A stretch of DNA of 64,000 nucleotides, taken from GCA-2746365 sp963711255. GTDB taxonomy: Bacteria; Pseudomonadota; Gammaproteobacteria; SZUA-229. The notes beneath the pieces are model-generated. The model was not told where the DNA came from. It ran no database searches and saw only the letters and a list, made by a program, of their open reading frames with translations. Positions within the stretch are counted from its first letter, which is position 1; every line of letters begins with the position of its first letter. The translations under genes and the position numbers were made by a program. The stretch spans positions 1-64,000 of the forward strand of contig CAVQDO010000008.1 in the NCBI GenBank assembly GCA_963711255.1. Reading direction: 5' to 3'. This document shows, one piece after another, positions 17,217 to 26,448 of this stretch.

Positions 17217-17960
17217 CTATCCGCATTTAGAGTCACCGCAATTCAAACAGGTCATGCAGCCATCCATACTGATCACTGCACTGGTATGACATTTACTGCA
17301 TAAGGCTGCATTGACGGGAAAATCGCTCACGCTGTTATTAGCATCATACTGAACGCTGCTGCCGGTTTTTGCCGGTTTATTAATGGCGTCATACTCTCTG
17401 CGTTTTTCTTCCAGGATTTTACGCTGACAGTCATCCATTTCTTCATCGACAATCATGCCGATCATTCTCATGTGGCATTCAATTGCATCACCGATCTCTG
17501 CAACCAGTGAAGGCTTATACTTGCCGCCTTTTTTGAAATAACCGCCAGTTGGGTCAAATACACTACGCAGCTCATCAACAAGGAAAGTTACATCACCTCC
17601 CTTTCTGAAAACAGCCGATATAATTCGGGTTAAAGCCACTATCCACTGAAAGTGGTCCATGTTTTTCGAGTTGATAAATATTTCGTAGGGCCGACGAGAT
17701 TCGTGTGCCGTTCCTTGATTAAGTAAAACATCATTAATCGTAATATATAAAGCATGCTCTGATTGCGGAGTCTTAATTTTATAAGTGGATCCAAGCAGCA
17801 TTTCGGGGCGTTCAATCTTTTCATGCATCTGGATTATTTCAGCTGTCTCTGCTTCTTTATTCCCAGCGCCACGGTTAGCCGTGCCTTTCTGAGTTGGCTC
17901 AGACATTTCTTTATCAATAATGTCATAACCAACTATTTTACTTTTAAATTCAATTGTCAT
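17217..17960 (-). CDS. nrdJb: Class II ribonucleotide reductase, C-terminal subunit NrdJb
   Basis: A 247-residue protein corresponding to the C-terminal part of B12-dependent ribonucleotide reductase. It has a TSCPD-like region (NAALTR-type ITINDVLLNQG..RPYEIFINSK) and a cysteine-rich zinc-ribbon tail (CSKCH, CMTCLNCGDSKCG) that would re-reduce the active site. Splitting into nrdJa and nrdJb is known in Pseudomonas aeruginosa. It follows nrdJa by 58 bases containing a 14-bp triple repeat, so the split is a gene arrangement, not a frameshift. Confidence 0.9.
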   Translation of the reverse strand: MTIEFKSKIVGYDIIDKEMSEPTQKGTANRGAGNKEAETAEIIQMHEKIERPEMLLGSTYKIKTPQSEHALYITINDVLLNQGTAHESRRPYEIFINSKNMDHFQWIVALTRIISAVFRKGGDVTFLVDELRSVFDPTGGYFKKGGKYKPSLVAEIGDAIECHMRMIGMIVDEEMDDCQRKILEEKRREYDAINKPAKTGSSVQYDANNSVSDFPVNAALCSKCHTSAVISMDGCMTCLNCGDSKCG

Positions 17961-17963
17961 TAT

Positions 17964-18005
17964 TCTGCTCTTATAGTCCTGCTTTTATAGTTTTGCTTTT
18001 ATAGA
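17964..18005 (-). repeat. Three tandem 14-bp repeats between nrdJa and nrdJb
   Basis: Three near-identical units at 17964-17977, 17978-17991 and 17992-18005 with core TGCTTTTATAG on the plus strand. They lie directly before the nrdJb start and include its AGCAGG-like ribosome site. Copy number could affect nrdJb translation. Confidence 0.7.
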
Positions 18006-18018
18006 TATTATCGTTTAA

Positions 18019-20175
18019 CTAAAACTTTCCGTAATAGCCTTCTTTTAACGCATCGTATAAATTAGCGGCGGTATGTGATTCACCATCGTATTCAATTTCT
18101 TCATTGCCGTTAACTTCAACTATACTGCCATCTTCAAGTGAAAAACGGTAAGTGGTATTTTCCAGGTCCTTTTCTTTTACCAGGACACCCTGGAATGCTT
18201 CGGGGTTAAAACGAAAGGTGGTACAGCCTTTTAGATTTTTCTCGTATGCGTACAGGTAAATATCCTTGAACTCGTCGAAAGGAAAATCAGTCGGGATATT
18301 TGCCGTTTTTGATATTGATGAATCTATCCATTTCTGTGCAGCAGCCTGAATATCAACATGCTGTTTTGGTGTTACATCATCTGCGCTGATAAAATAATCT
18401 GGCAACTTCTCATTTTCATTTTCGCTAAACGGTTGCGCTTCAGCGTTTATTAATTCGCGGTATGCCAGCAATTCATATGACCAGACATCGACTTTCTCTT
18501 TCGACTTCTTACCTTCACGAATAATGTTTCTCGCATAATGATGCGCAAAACTGGGTTCAATACCATTACTCGCATTGTTACCAATAGAAAGCGCAATTGT
18601 ACCGGTGGGCGCAATGGAACTATGATGAGTAAATCGAGCACCGTATTTTTCAAGTTGGGATACGAGCTCAGGCTCAATCTCAGCCATTTTCTGCATGTAG
18701 CGGCTGTACCTTGCGTGTAATACTTTGCCTTTGATGATGTCACTCACTTTCCAGCCGTCTGTTTTCATTTCCGGCCGACGCGCCAGCATTTCTGTTGTAA
18801 CCGTATAATCCTGCTGCATTATTGGTGCCGGCCCTTTTTCTTTTGCCAGATCAAGTGCCGCTTGCCAGCCAGCCACCGCCAGCTCCTTCGTCACTTTTTC
18901 GGTAAACGCCAGTGACTCATCAGAACCATAACGCACACCGAGCATGGTCAGTGCTGAACCCAGTCCCAGGTAGCCCATGCCGTGCCTGCGTTTATTCATA
19001 ATTTCATTTCGCTGCTGTTCCAGCGGCAGGCCATTTATTTCGACCACGTTATCCAGCATACGGGTGAAAATTTTCACCACTTCCCTGTACGTATCCCAGT
19101 CAAAACTGGCCTCTTTGGTAAAAGGCTTATTCACCAGCTGGGTAAGGTTTATAGAACCTAACAGGCAGGCACCGTATTCAGGCAGGCCCTGTTCGCCACA
19201 GGGATTAGTGGTTCGAATATTTTCACAGAACCAGTTATTGTTCATTTCGTTGTACTGGTCGATAAGAATAAAACCGGGCTCGGCATATTCGTAGGTGGAC
19301 GTCATGATGACATTCCACAATTTTGCCGCATCAATGGTTTTATAAATTCGACAGGCAACCTTGCCTTCATCATTAACCATATAGTCATCTTTAATTGGCC
19401 AGTCACGCCAGATAACCTGCCCGCTATCCTGCAAGTTGATATCCTGTATTTCATACTCTTCTTTCGAAATGGGAAACGCCAGCGGCCAGGGTGCCGCATT
19501 TTTTACCGCTTCCATAAATTCACTGGTGATCAGCAGGGAAAGATTGAACTGGCGTAAACGGCCGTCCTCACGTTTGGCGCGAATAAAGTCCAGCACATCG
19601 GGGTGGCCGACATCAAAAGTCGCCATTTGTGCCCCCCTGCGGCCACCGGCGGAAGAGATGGTAAAGCAGACCTTGTCGTAGATATCCATAAAAGACAGCG
19701 GGCCGGATGTCACTGCACCGGAACCGGTGACATAGGCATCGTTTGGCCGCAATGTTGAAAATTCATAACCAATACCAGCACCAGACTTCAGCGTCATTCC
19801 GGCTTCATGGACTTTTTGCAGAATGTCACTCATGGAATCATGAATCTTTCCCGAAACCGTACAGTTTATCGTTGAAGTTGCCGGCTTATACTCAAGTGCA
19901 CCGGCATTAGACAGCACCCTGCCCGCTGGCACAGCACCATGCTTTAAGGCCCAGAGAAATTTCTCGTACCAGTGTTCCTGCTTTTCAGGGCCTGTTTCAA
20001 TATCTGCCAGCGCGCGTGCAACACGGGTAAAGGTACCTTCGACACAGGAATCGACGGCTTCGCCCTGTTGATTTTTAAGTTGATATTTTCGCTGCCAGAT
20101 ATCTTCTGATGCGGGTTGAAGGGCTATTTCCTGTGGTTTGATGGATTTACTGGCTGCGCGTGTAACGGTGTTCAT
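18019..20175 (-). CDS. nrdJa: Adenosylcobalamin-dependent ribonucleotide reductase, catalytic subunit NrdJa
   Basis: A 718-residue class II reductase. It shows the NPCGE active-site motif (asparagine, cysteine, glutamate of the radical mechanism), the GAGIGYEFSTLRP substrate segment and the SSAGGRRGAQMA region. It makes deoxyribonucleotides with or without oxygen using a B12 radical, which suits life across oxic and anoxic conditions. The promoter carries an FNR/DNR-like box and two NrdR-like boxes. Its partner nrdJb supplies the C-terminal redox domain. Confidence 0.94.
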   Translation of the reverse strand: MNTVTRAASKSIKPQEIALQPASEDIWQRKYQLKNQQGEAVDSCVEGTFTRVARALADIETGPEKQEHWYEKFLWALKHGAVPAGRVLSNAGALEYKPATSTINCTVSGKIHDSMSDILQKVHEAGMTLKSGAGIGYEFSTLRPNDAYVTGSGAVTSGPLSFMDIYDKVCFTISSAGGRRGAQMATFDVGHPDVLDFIRAKREDGRLRQFNLSLLITSEFMEAVKNAAPWPLAFPISKEEYEIQDINLQDSGQVIWRDWPIKDDYMVNDEGKVACRIYKTIDAAKLWNVIMTSTYEYAEPGFILIDQYNEMNNNWFCENIRTTNPCGEQGLPEYGACLLGSINLTQLVNKPFTKEASFDWDTYREVVKIFTRMLDNVVEINGLPLEQQRNEIMNKRRHGMGYLGLGSALTMLGVRYGSDESLAFTEKVTKELAVAGWQAALDLAKEKGPAPIMQQDYTVTTEMLARRPEMKTDGWKVSDIIKGKVLHARYSRYMQKMAEIEPELVSQLEKYGARFTHHSSIAPTGTIALSIGNNASNGIEPSFAHHYARNIIREGKKSKEKVDVWSYELLAYRELINAEAQPFSENENEKLPDYFISADDVTPKQHVDIQAAAQKWIDSSISKTANIPTDFPFDEFKDIYLYAYEKNLKGCTTFRFNPEAFQGVLVKEKDLENTTYRFSLEDGSIVEVNGNEEIEYDGESHTAANLYDALKEGYYGKF

Positions 20176-20222
20176 TCGAGGCTCCTGTGACTACAATGGT
20201 ATATTAGTGAACCCTGACGAAT

Positions 20223-20269
20223 ACACCATATATAGCGTTATAGTTATTATTATTTACTATATGTTGTAG
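20223..20269 (-). promoter_or_regulatory. Pair of NrdR-like boxes before nrdJa
   Basis: Box one, ACACCATATATAGCGT (20223-20238), matches the NrdR consensus acaCwATATaTwGtgt at 14 of 16 positions. Box two (20254-20269, core CTATATGTTG) is weaker, about 11 of 16. Their starts are 31 bp apart, the usual three-turn spacing of NrdR pairs. They cover the region just downstream of the predicted promoter, so repression when dNTP/ATP is high is predicted. Confidence 0.7.
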
Positions 20270-20270
20270 A

Positions 20271-20312
20271 AATATAATGAGTAATTGTAACGTTTCACTT
20301 GACCTTCATCAA
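20271..20312 (-). promoter_or_regulatory. nrdJ promoter with FNR/DNR-like box
   Basis: On the plus strand TTGACCTTCATCAA (20299-20312) matches the box at 9 of 10 positions. On the minus strand TATATT (20271-20276) is a -10-like hexamer centred exactly 32 bp from the box centre. Together they suggest activation of class II reductase at low oxygen or with NO. Confidence 0.6.
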
Positions 20313-20367
20313 GCGCCCAGACAAAAAATCAGGCACTAAATCGACAACCGGTAGTAAAATGAAGGGC

Positions 20368-21884
20368 TTACTGAAGAACTTTTTGCTGACGCCTGTTAGC
20401 AACACCGGTGCGCGAGGATTTAACTTTTTTCTTCAGTAAAAAATCAAAGGATGTCTTTTCGCCACAGCGCTCATAGTCACTCGCCAGGCTGCCGATCAAC
20501 TGCTCTTTATCAACATCATCACGTTCACTGACAATGTCCAGCAACAATATAAACAAACGCTGCAGGGCAATTTTCCAGGTACTGCCAGCCGACTGATAAA
20601 GACTGTCACTGAGCTCGATGAAATTTTCAAAAGGGCTGTCACCCAGAATCAGTGGCAGGGTATTTTTAAAACGGCCTGAATTGGCAATCATATCCCAGTA
20701 ACGGGCAAAACGATTGACACGCTGCATGCTGTCAAATGAAATATCTCGCGTACACAGGATATTGTATGGCGGCTCCGGGTTGTAACGCATCTGGTATTCT
20801 TCATTATGGCGATTCAGCGGCACACCGCGCAGGCGCTTTAATATGCCCAGCTGAATTTCATGCGGGTTTAATTCAACCAGCCGGTTAAAACTTTTTGCAA
20901 AGTTTGACAGGCTATCCGATGGCAGACCAAAGATTAAATCGGCATGAATATAAGCATGTGTACTTTCTCTCAACCAGCGCAGGTTGTCACAGGTTTTAGC
21001 ATTATTCTGTTTGCGGCTGATCAGGCCCTGGATTTCTTCATCAAAGGTCTGCACACCTATTTCAAACTGCAGTGCATGCTGTGGAAACTTTTCAATAACC
21101 GCTTTTAAACTTTCCGGCAGGTTATCCGGCACCACTTCAAAGTGCAGGTATAAATCATCAACCATACGCTCCAGAAAAAATTCAAGAATCGCAATACTGC
21201 TGCTGACTTTTAAATTGAAGGTGCGATCAATAAATTTAAAATTTCGTGCGCCGCGCTGGAATAACTGATCCATTTCTTCAAGAAACAGCCCCAGTTCGAA
21301 CGGCTTTGATGTTTTGTCCAGCGATGACAGGCAGAACTCGCATTTGAACGGACATCCACGAGAGGCTTCAACATAGATCAAGCGGTTCTTTATGTCTTCA
21401 TCGTATAGTACTGGTAAGGCAGTTGCAACTGGTCCAGCGGCAGCTCATCGCTTTGAATAATTCGTTGCAGCGGTTTGTTAGCAGAGAGAAGCAGCTGACA
21501 TAACTCACGGAAGCTTTTTTCAGCCGCACCCATAACGACATAATCTGCCATATCAGCAACAGCCGGCTTATCCGGCAGGTGGCTGACTTCCGGGCCGCCA
21601 ATAATAATGACGGTTTCAGGTGATACCTGTTTAATTAACTCAACCGTTTTTGTAACTTCGGCGACATTCCAGATATAAATGCCAAAACCAATGATTTGAG
21701 GCCGATGCTTTAAAAGCTTTTCCGCGATATCGATCGGGCGCTGCTGAATACTGAACTCTTCTATTATTGCCGAATGCTGAAGCTCGCCAAGATTAGCGTA
21801 CAGGTAGCGCAGACCAAACGCTGAGTGCATATAACGTGCATTCAGCGTGGTCAGTACGATCTGATGGTATGAAGAGTTTGCCAT
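20368..21884 (-). pseudogene. B12-binding radical SAM protein, split by a one-base frameshift
   Basis: Two frames together encode one protein of about 500 residues. The first (21884-21390) holds a cobalamin-binding-type domain (IIIGGPEVSHLP). The second (to 20368) holds the radical SAM motif CPFKCEFC and a DUF4080-like C-terminal half. At about 21400 the first frame ends in TMKT-stop, while the next frame reads DEDIKNRLIYVEASRGCPF, the usual continuation. Adding one base near 21403 restores a single frame. It is either a recent mutation or a sequencing error; function is unassigned (methyltransferase-like chemistry is only a family guess). Confidence 0.8.
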
Positions 21885-21947
21885 GACTGCGCATTATAAC
21901 AGCCACGGGCGACGGAAATTTGTTTACCGCTGCAATAAAAACCCTGG

Positions 21948-22802
21948 TTAAACGATGAACTTACCGGTTTCTCTTAGCTGATTTTCCATCAGTTCAATTT
22001 CACGGGCGCCCGAATAATAAATAGTATCATCTACCGTATAATCAAGGCTCATGTTGCGCCCCTCATAGTCAACCTTGTTTAAAATGCTCTTTATTGCATT
22101 CAGGTGGGCAAGGTGTTTCTCATTACTGCGAATGACTGACCATGGACTGACATGGTTATGCGTGCGTTTTAACATCTGGTACTTCATTTCGGTAAATTCG
22201 TCCCATTTCTCCTGCATCTGCACATCAATCTCGGATAATTTCCATTTCTTTAGCTGATTGGTTTCTCGTTCCTTAAACCTTTCTGCCTGTACCCTTTTAG
22301 ATACAGAAAAATAAATTTTATGGAACACGATGCCATGCTCCACCAGGTCACCCTCGAACTGAGAAACCGTCTTCATAAACGTACTGTATTGATCCTGGGA
22401 ACAGAAATTGAAGATGGGCTCAACCATGGCGCGGTTATACCAGCTGCGGTCGAAGAGCACAATTTCACCGCCACGAGGGAACTGCTCGACATAGCGCTGA
22501 AAATACCACTGGCTTAACTGCACGTTAGAGGGCTTACCCAGGGCTACAACGCGGTAATGCTTTTCATTCATGTAGCGAGTAATACGGCGCAGACTGCCGC
22601 CCTTGCCGGCTGCATCACGACCCTCAACCAGGATAATCATTTTCAGCTGCTGTGTCTCCAGGTGATCCTGCAGTTTAATCAGCTCAGCCTGGTAAGGCCT
22701 TAATGAGACATCCTCGATATATCTCACATAGCGTTGATACAATAACTGGTTAAATTCATCATCGCCTTTACTCAACTCTTCTACAAATGTCTGATATTCC
22801 AT
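21948..22802 (-). CDS. ppk2: Polyphosphate kinase 2 family protein
   Basis: A 284-residue PPK2. Walker A is GRDAAGKGG (residues 61-69), the lid region contains RY..YF QRYV-type residues, and Walker B is FDRSWYNR. The single-domain length fits class I PPK2, which uses polyphosphate to phosphorylate nucleoside diphosphates. It stands alone on the minus strand between the radical SAM gene and divergent adk. A nucleotide-energy link with adk is plausible but not shown. Confidence 0.9.
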   Translation of the reverse strand: MEYQTFVEELSKGDDEFNQLLYQRYVRYIEDVSLRPYQAELIKLQDHLETQQLKMIILVEGRDAAGKGGSLRRITRYMNEKHYRVVALGKPSNVQLSQWYFQRYVEQFPRGGEIVLFDRSWYNRAMVEPIFNFCSQDQYSTFMKTVSQFEGDLVEHGIVFHKIYFSVSKRVQAERFKERETNQLKKWKLSEIDVQMQEKWDEFTEMKYQMLKRTHNHVSPWSVIRSNEKHLAHLNAIKSILNKVDYEGRNMSLDYTVDDTIYYSGAREIELMENQLRETGKFIV

Positions 22803-23087
22803 CTCTACTCTTCTACCTTTAAATTAAGAAGCCTACGTGTCGAATAATAATACAGCGATATAACAATCGTAAGCCTGATATAACTCAAATTTAATGCTGT
22901 CGATTAAAGAACAGGCAAATATTCGAATAAATTCCTGTAATTATACCTTCTGAATGCACTATTCGGGGATATACCCCATGAATTGATTGATTTCATCCGC
23001 TGAAAGCTGGAAAATACGCGCCTGAATTTTAGCTATGCGTTTTCATCGCATATCCCTTTTAATATTATTTATTTCCGAGGAAATCCC

Positions 23088-23729
23088 ATGAAGTTAATAC
23101 TTTTAGGCGCACCGGGTGCTGGTAAAGGTACTGTTGCAAAATTACTGACTAAACTTGACGGTTCTGTTCAAATCTCTACTGGTGACATTTTACGCGGCGC
23201 AGTTGCTGCCGGCACCGAGCTGGGCAAAAAAGCTGAAGCAGCAATGAAAGCTGGCGACCTGGTATCTGATGATTTAATCATGGGCATCATGGGTGAGCGT
23301 CTTAAAGAGGACGACTGTAAAGCGGGTTACTTACTGGACGGTTTTCCACGCACTATTCCACAGGCTGAAGCGTTAAAAGTTCTGTTAGCTGACATGGGTG
23401 AGACTTTAGATTGTGCCGTTGAAATTGACGTACCACGTGACGTTATTCTTGACCGTTTAACGACTCGTCGTACCTGTACTGGCTGCGGAGAAATCTACAA
23501 CGTTAAATCTAACCCACCAAAAGTTGAAGGCGTGTGTGATAAATGTGGCGAGCCTGTAGTACAGCGTGACGACGAAACTGAAGAAGCCATCAGCAACCGT
23601 CTGAACGTTTATAACGACCAGACTGCGCCATTAGTTGATTTCTACAAAAACGAAGGCATGCTGCTTTCTGTAGCTGCAACTTCTTCTGATTCGGTTATCG
23701 ATGCCATTAAAGAAAAATTAGCCAGCTAA
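23088..23729 (+). CDS. adk: Adenylate kinase
   Basis: A 213-residue adenylate kinase: P-loop GAPGAGKGT (7-15), the STGD and DGFPRT signatures, and a zinc-type LID domain with four cysteines (CTGCGEIY and CDKCGEPV). It interconverts ATP, ADP and AMP. The cysteine LID is typical of Gram-positive and some proteobacterial enzymes. A GAGGAAA ribosome site is well placed. It is monocistronic, ending in a terminator shared with nnrS. Codon choice (many GTT, GCT, CGT) looks like a highly expressed gene. Confidence 0.96.
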   Translation: MKLILLGAPGAGKGTVAKLLTKLDGSVQISTGDILRGAVAAGTELGKKAEAAMKAGDLVSDDLIMGIMGERLKEDDCKAGYLLDGFPRTIPQAEALKVLLADMGETLDCAVEIDVPRDVILDRLTTRRTCTGCGEIYNVKSNPPKVEGVCDKCGEPVVQRDDETEEAISNRLNVYNDQTAPLVDFYKNEGMLLSVAATSSDSVIDAIKEKLAS

Positions 23730-23749
23730 TACTTTCTTTAACAGAAAAT

Positions 23750-23785
23750 AAAAAAGCCCGATTGTGAAAACATCCGGGCTTTTTT
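23750..23785. terminator. Bidirectional terminator between adk and nnrS
   Basis: AAAAAAGCCCG (23750-23760) pairs with CGGGCTTTTTT (23775-23785), giving A- and T-runs on both strands between two convergent genes. Confidence 0.85.
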
Positions 23786-23807
23786 ATTGATAAGGATATA
23801 AACAACG

Positions 23808-25016
23808 TTAGCCATCTTTACCGTCTACTCTTGCTGTAACCAGCATAGGTGCATACAGGAACACAAAAATAGCAAATGCCAGCATCCACATCACCTGTGA
23901 TACGGCAATCCAGTAAACATACAACTCCATATTAAACAGCGGCAACACAACACGCGCAATAACCCCGATAATTAAGGCCAGAAATGCCCAGAATATTGAC
24001 GCTGGCGGGTTAAACACATCACGCCCGGTATGACCCAGCGATACGCGCGACATCATGCCGATAGTCACCAGCCCTATACCGCCAACACTAAATGCATGTA
24101 CCGATAAAAAAGGAGAGATAGCAAAAGGCAGCTCCGCCGCTTTTAAAGCAAAACCGGTAATAATAAAACCGTAAGCAACTACCAGTACCCACACCAGCGG
24201 CTTTGGCCAGATTTTAGGGGTATACCAGCCGGCCAGCCTGATAATATGTAACACTGTTAATAAGGCGGCAGTTATCGAGGTTAACAGTGTGTAAGTCGTA
24301 AAGACATCTGCCAGCCACAATACCACCAGCAATACCAGGCTGGCATTGTCCAGCCAGGTATGATTTTTAATTTCAACTTCGCCATCAATACCGTTTTTAA
24401 TAAACATCGGCATTACCCGGCGCATCATCACCAGTATCAGCGCAATTATCATGTACAGCGCTGAATACAGGCCCCACTGTATACCATCAGTGAGCACACC
24501 TGTAACACCAAGGTAAAAGCTGATATTACACAGCATCAGCAGAACCAGCTTGGCAATAATGCCGAGCTGTTTATATTGTTTAATTTTTAATACCGGGCGC
24601 AGGCACACGATGGCCAGCATAAACATGAAGCCAATATCTGCTGCTGCAGTAAATACCAGGGGCAGATTGAGACCGCTTAAAGGCAGCAACCGCGCCAGCA
24701 GCCAGAGGGAAAATAATACGGCCAACGCCTTTCCACGAAGCACTTCCAGGCCCGTCCAGTTCTTGATTGCGGTGAGCAGGAAACCGGCTACCACTGCCAT
24801 GGTGTAACCAAACATCATTTCATGGGCATGCCACAGGTTTGGCGTTAAACCTGAAAACTGAAATGCTACCGGGTTGGCATAAGATGCCATCCAGATCGCC
24901 ATTGAAACGATAGCAAAGATCCCAGCCGCCAGAAAGAACGGACGAAACCCCAGACGCAATACAGGCACACCGTAGTCTGCTGCTGCATCTACAACTGTTC
25001 CATCGATATTTAACAT
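23808..25016 (-). CDS. nnrS: NnrS-family heme-copper membrane protein
   Basis: A 402-residue protein with about twelve transmembrane helices and the conserved opening LRLGFRPFFLAAGIFA, plus HAHEMMFGY near residue 85 and HTGR near residue 325, all NnrS signatures. NnrS is found in denitrifiers and protects against nitrosative stress. Its promoter has an FNR/DNR-like box with ideal spacing (25041-25082). A 53-codon gene lies just upstream on the same strand. Length is typical. Confidence 0.9.
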   Translation of the reverse strand: MLNIDGTVVDAAADYGVPVLRLGFRPFFLAAGIFAIVSMAIWMASYANPVAFQFSGLTPNLWHAHEMMFGYTMAVVAGFLLTAIKNWTGLEVLRGKALAVLFSLWLLARLLPLSGLNLPLVFTAAADIGFMFMLAIVCLRPVLKIKQYKQLGIIAKLVLLMLCNISFYLGVTGVLTDGIQWGLYSALYMIIALILVMMRRVMPMFIKNGIDGEVEIKNHTWLDNASLVLLVVLWLADVFTTYTLLTSITAALLTVLHIIRLAGWYTPKIWPKPLVWVLVVAYGFIITGFALKAAELPFAISPFLSVHAFSVGGIGLVTIGMMSRVSLGHTGRDVFNPPASIFWAFLALIIGVIARVVLPLFNMELYVYWIAVSQVMWMLAFAIFVFLYAPMLVTARVDGKDG

Positions 25017-25040
25017 GAGATTTTAATTACCATGGGACGA

Positions 25041-25082
25041 ACTGTACGGTGGCAGTGCAGCCAATAAAATGATGTAGATCAA
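25041..25082 (-). promoter_or_regulatory. FNR/DNR-type promoter of nnrS
   Basis: ATGATGTAGATCAA (25069-25082, plus strand) matches the box at 9 of 10 positions. TACAGT on the minus strand (25046-25041) is centred exactly 32 bp from the box centre. The predicted transcript starts near 25034, less than 20 bases before the ATG. Confidence 0.7.
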
Positions 25083-25099
25083 GCTAGTAAAATGGTGAT

Positions 25100-25261
25100 T
25101 TAATGACTGACTTTGCCATCACCGAAAAAATACATCCACACCGTCATGAAGATGATAAACACAATAAAAGTCACCAGGCCGATAACAAAATCACCCGGTT
25201 TATTTGTGTTCTCAGTTGCAGGCTGATCCTGATCAGGCTCTGTATTTTCTTGATTTTTCAT
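25100..25261 (-). CDS. 53-residue single-helix membrane protein
   Basis: A short frame read by hand: a charged N-terminus (MKNQENTEPDQDQ), then one long hydrophobic helix (residues about 24-46) ending WMYFFG, then DGKVSH and stop. It lies 17 bases upstream of the nnrS FNR-type box on the same strand. Its composition (polar start, single helix) looks like a real small membrane protein, but I recognise no family. It might be a subunit or an independent unit. Confidence 0.5.
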   Translation of the reverse strand: MKNQENTEPDQDQPATENTNKPGDFVIGLVTFIVFIIFMTVWMYFFGDGKVSH

Positions 25262-25665
25262 TAGAAATATTCTGAATCATTAAACGCTAATGATAACGAA
25301 TAGAGCACTATTTTTAAAGCGCCTGGCCAAAGTAGCGTTTCAATAAGTGAAAACAGCGCAGTATTGCTTTGTTAGCATGAAAATATCAGGCCACTATCCG
25401 GTTAACTAAAAAGATGCCGATTCACAGGCAGGCCGCGCTGTTTAGATAAATAATGTGTAACCATATTTGTTATGGCCTGTATCATCGCTAATTAGTGCCA
25501 TATTCACTGAATATTTGCACTGCAATAACGCAACAAACCAGGCCATGACCTTATGTCATGCAAGCAAAATCGTATTATTGATTTAGGTCATCTACTTGCC
25601 ATGCAGTTAGGGGTAGAGTCAGGCTACCAAAGAGAGATATAAGCAAAATCACATTACGGGAGTTG
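25262..25665 (+). promoter_or_regulatory. 400-base intergenic region with FNR/DNR-like promoter before a hemerythrin-like gene
   Basis: TTGATTTAGGTCAT (25578-25591) matches the box at 8 of 10 positions and TAGAGT (25614-25619) is centred 32 bp downstream of its centre. A separate near-palindrome, CATGAC-N5-GTCATG (25544-25560), lies just upstream. A GGGAG ribosome site is at 25658-25662. I see no gene in the rest. Confidence 0.5.
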
Positions 25666-26103
25666 ATGATGGCCACATACAAAGAACTTAACGAACAAAA
25701 TCATCGTATTACTGAACTATCCAACGTACTTAACTATTTATTTAAAGACCGCTCCATGTGCGACACGAAGTCATGTTGCGAACTTTTTAATAATTACGTT
25801 GCACTGGTCAACGAGCATATAGAATTAGTCGATAAAAACATGTACAGCGAATTGTTAAGCAGCCCTGATCAGAAAATAAATAATGTAGCGAAAAACTTTA
25901 TGTCTGGTTCGGTGGAAGTAAAAAAAATCCTTAGAAAATTTTCCAAAGACTGGTGCCCCGCTAAAAAAGGCAGCGAGCTGATAATAAAAGACCACGAGAA
26001 ATTTTTGGACGCAACGTCTGAATTATTTGATATTGTCTTACAGCGTATTCTGGACGAGACAGAACACCTTTATCCGCTGGTACGCAGCCTGGACGCTAAA
26101 TAG
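25666..26103 (+). CDS. Hemerythrin-like helical protein
   Basis: A 145-residue, mostly helical protein with histidines and glutamates spaced as in divergent HHE domains: NEHIELVDKNMY, KDHEKFLDAT and DETEHLYPLV near the C-terminus, plus a cysteine pair region DTKSCCELF. I read it as a hemerythrin-like di-iron protein of the sort co-occurring with NnrS; the metal site is not certain. Two adjacent ATGs (25666, 25669) could serve; the GGGAG spacing slightly favours the second. Confidence 0.6.
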   Translation: MMATYKELNEQNHRITELSNVLNYLFKDRSMCDTKSCCELFNNYVALVNEHIELVDKNMYSELLSSPDQKINNVAKNFMSGSVEVKKILRKFSKDWCPAKKGSELIIKDHEKFLDATSELFDIVLQRILDETEHLYPLVRSLDAK

Positions 26104-26149
26104 AAAACAAGCGTCCATACAATTAATCAGTAATCAGCAGAACGAATTA

Positions 26150-26440
26150 TTATTTTTCTGCCACGTTTCCTTTCGCTGGCAGTAACTTATATGAATAATG
26201 CTTATAAAACCATTTCATGGCAAAGGGCGGAATAATCGTTGTCAGCACTATAACGATGACCATACTCGCATGAACTTCATGACTAAAAATTCCGCTGAGC
26301 CGGCCCAGCTCGGCAAAGATTAGTCCGACTTCGCCTCTGGGCACCATCGACATACCAATCATAATGCGTGACGCCCAGCTCTCTTTAATAAACAGGGCGC
26401 CTAACAATTTACCCACAATTGCCAAAGTCAGTAATAAGCG
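26150..26440 (-). pseudogene. C-terminal remnant of a cation/proton antiporter (CPA2-type)
   Basis: About 95 codons remain, with the conserved MIGMSMVPRGEVGLIFAELG segment and a final transmembrane helix of Kef/NhaP-type antiporters, which normally have about 400 residues or more. An in-frame stop lies at 26441-26443 and hypE ends at 26449, so the front three quarters are missing. It looks like the scar of a deletion that joined the hyp cluster to this locus. Confidence 0.75.
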
Positions 26441-26448
26441 TTAATCAA

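Noticed and set aside
17964..18005. Possible CRISPR-like array
   Set aside because: Units are only 14 bp, directly abutting, without spacers and without cas genes.
21390..21884. Selenocysteine readthrough to join the split radical SAM or cytochrome frames
   Set aside because: The interrupting stops are TAA and the continuation is in a different frame, so UGA recoding cannot explain them.
25544..25560. NsrR site before the hemerythrin-like gene
   Set aside because: The CATGAC-N5-GTCATG near-palindrome does not match the NsrR consensus I know; kept only as an unexplained repeat.
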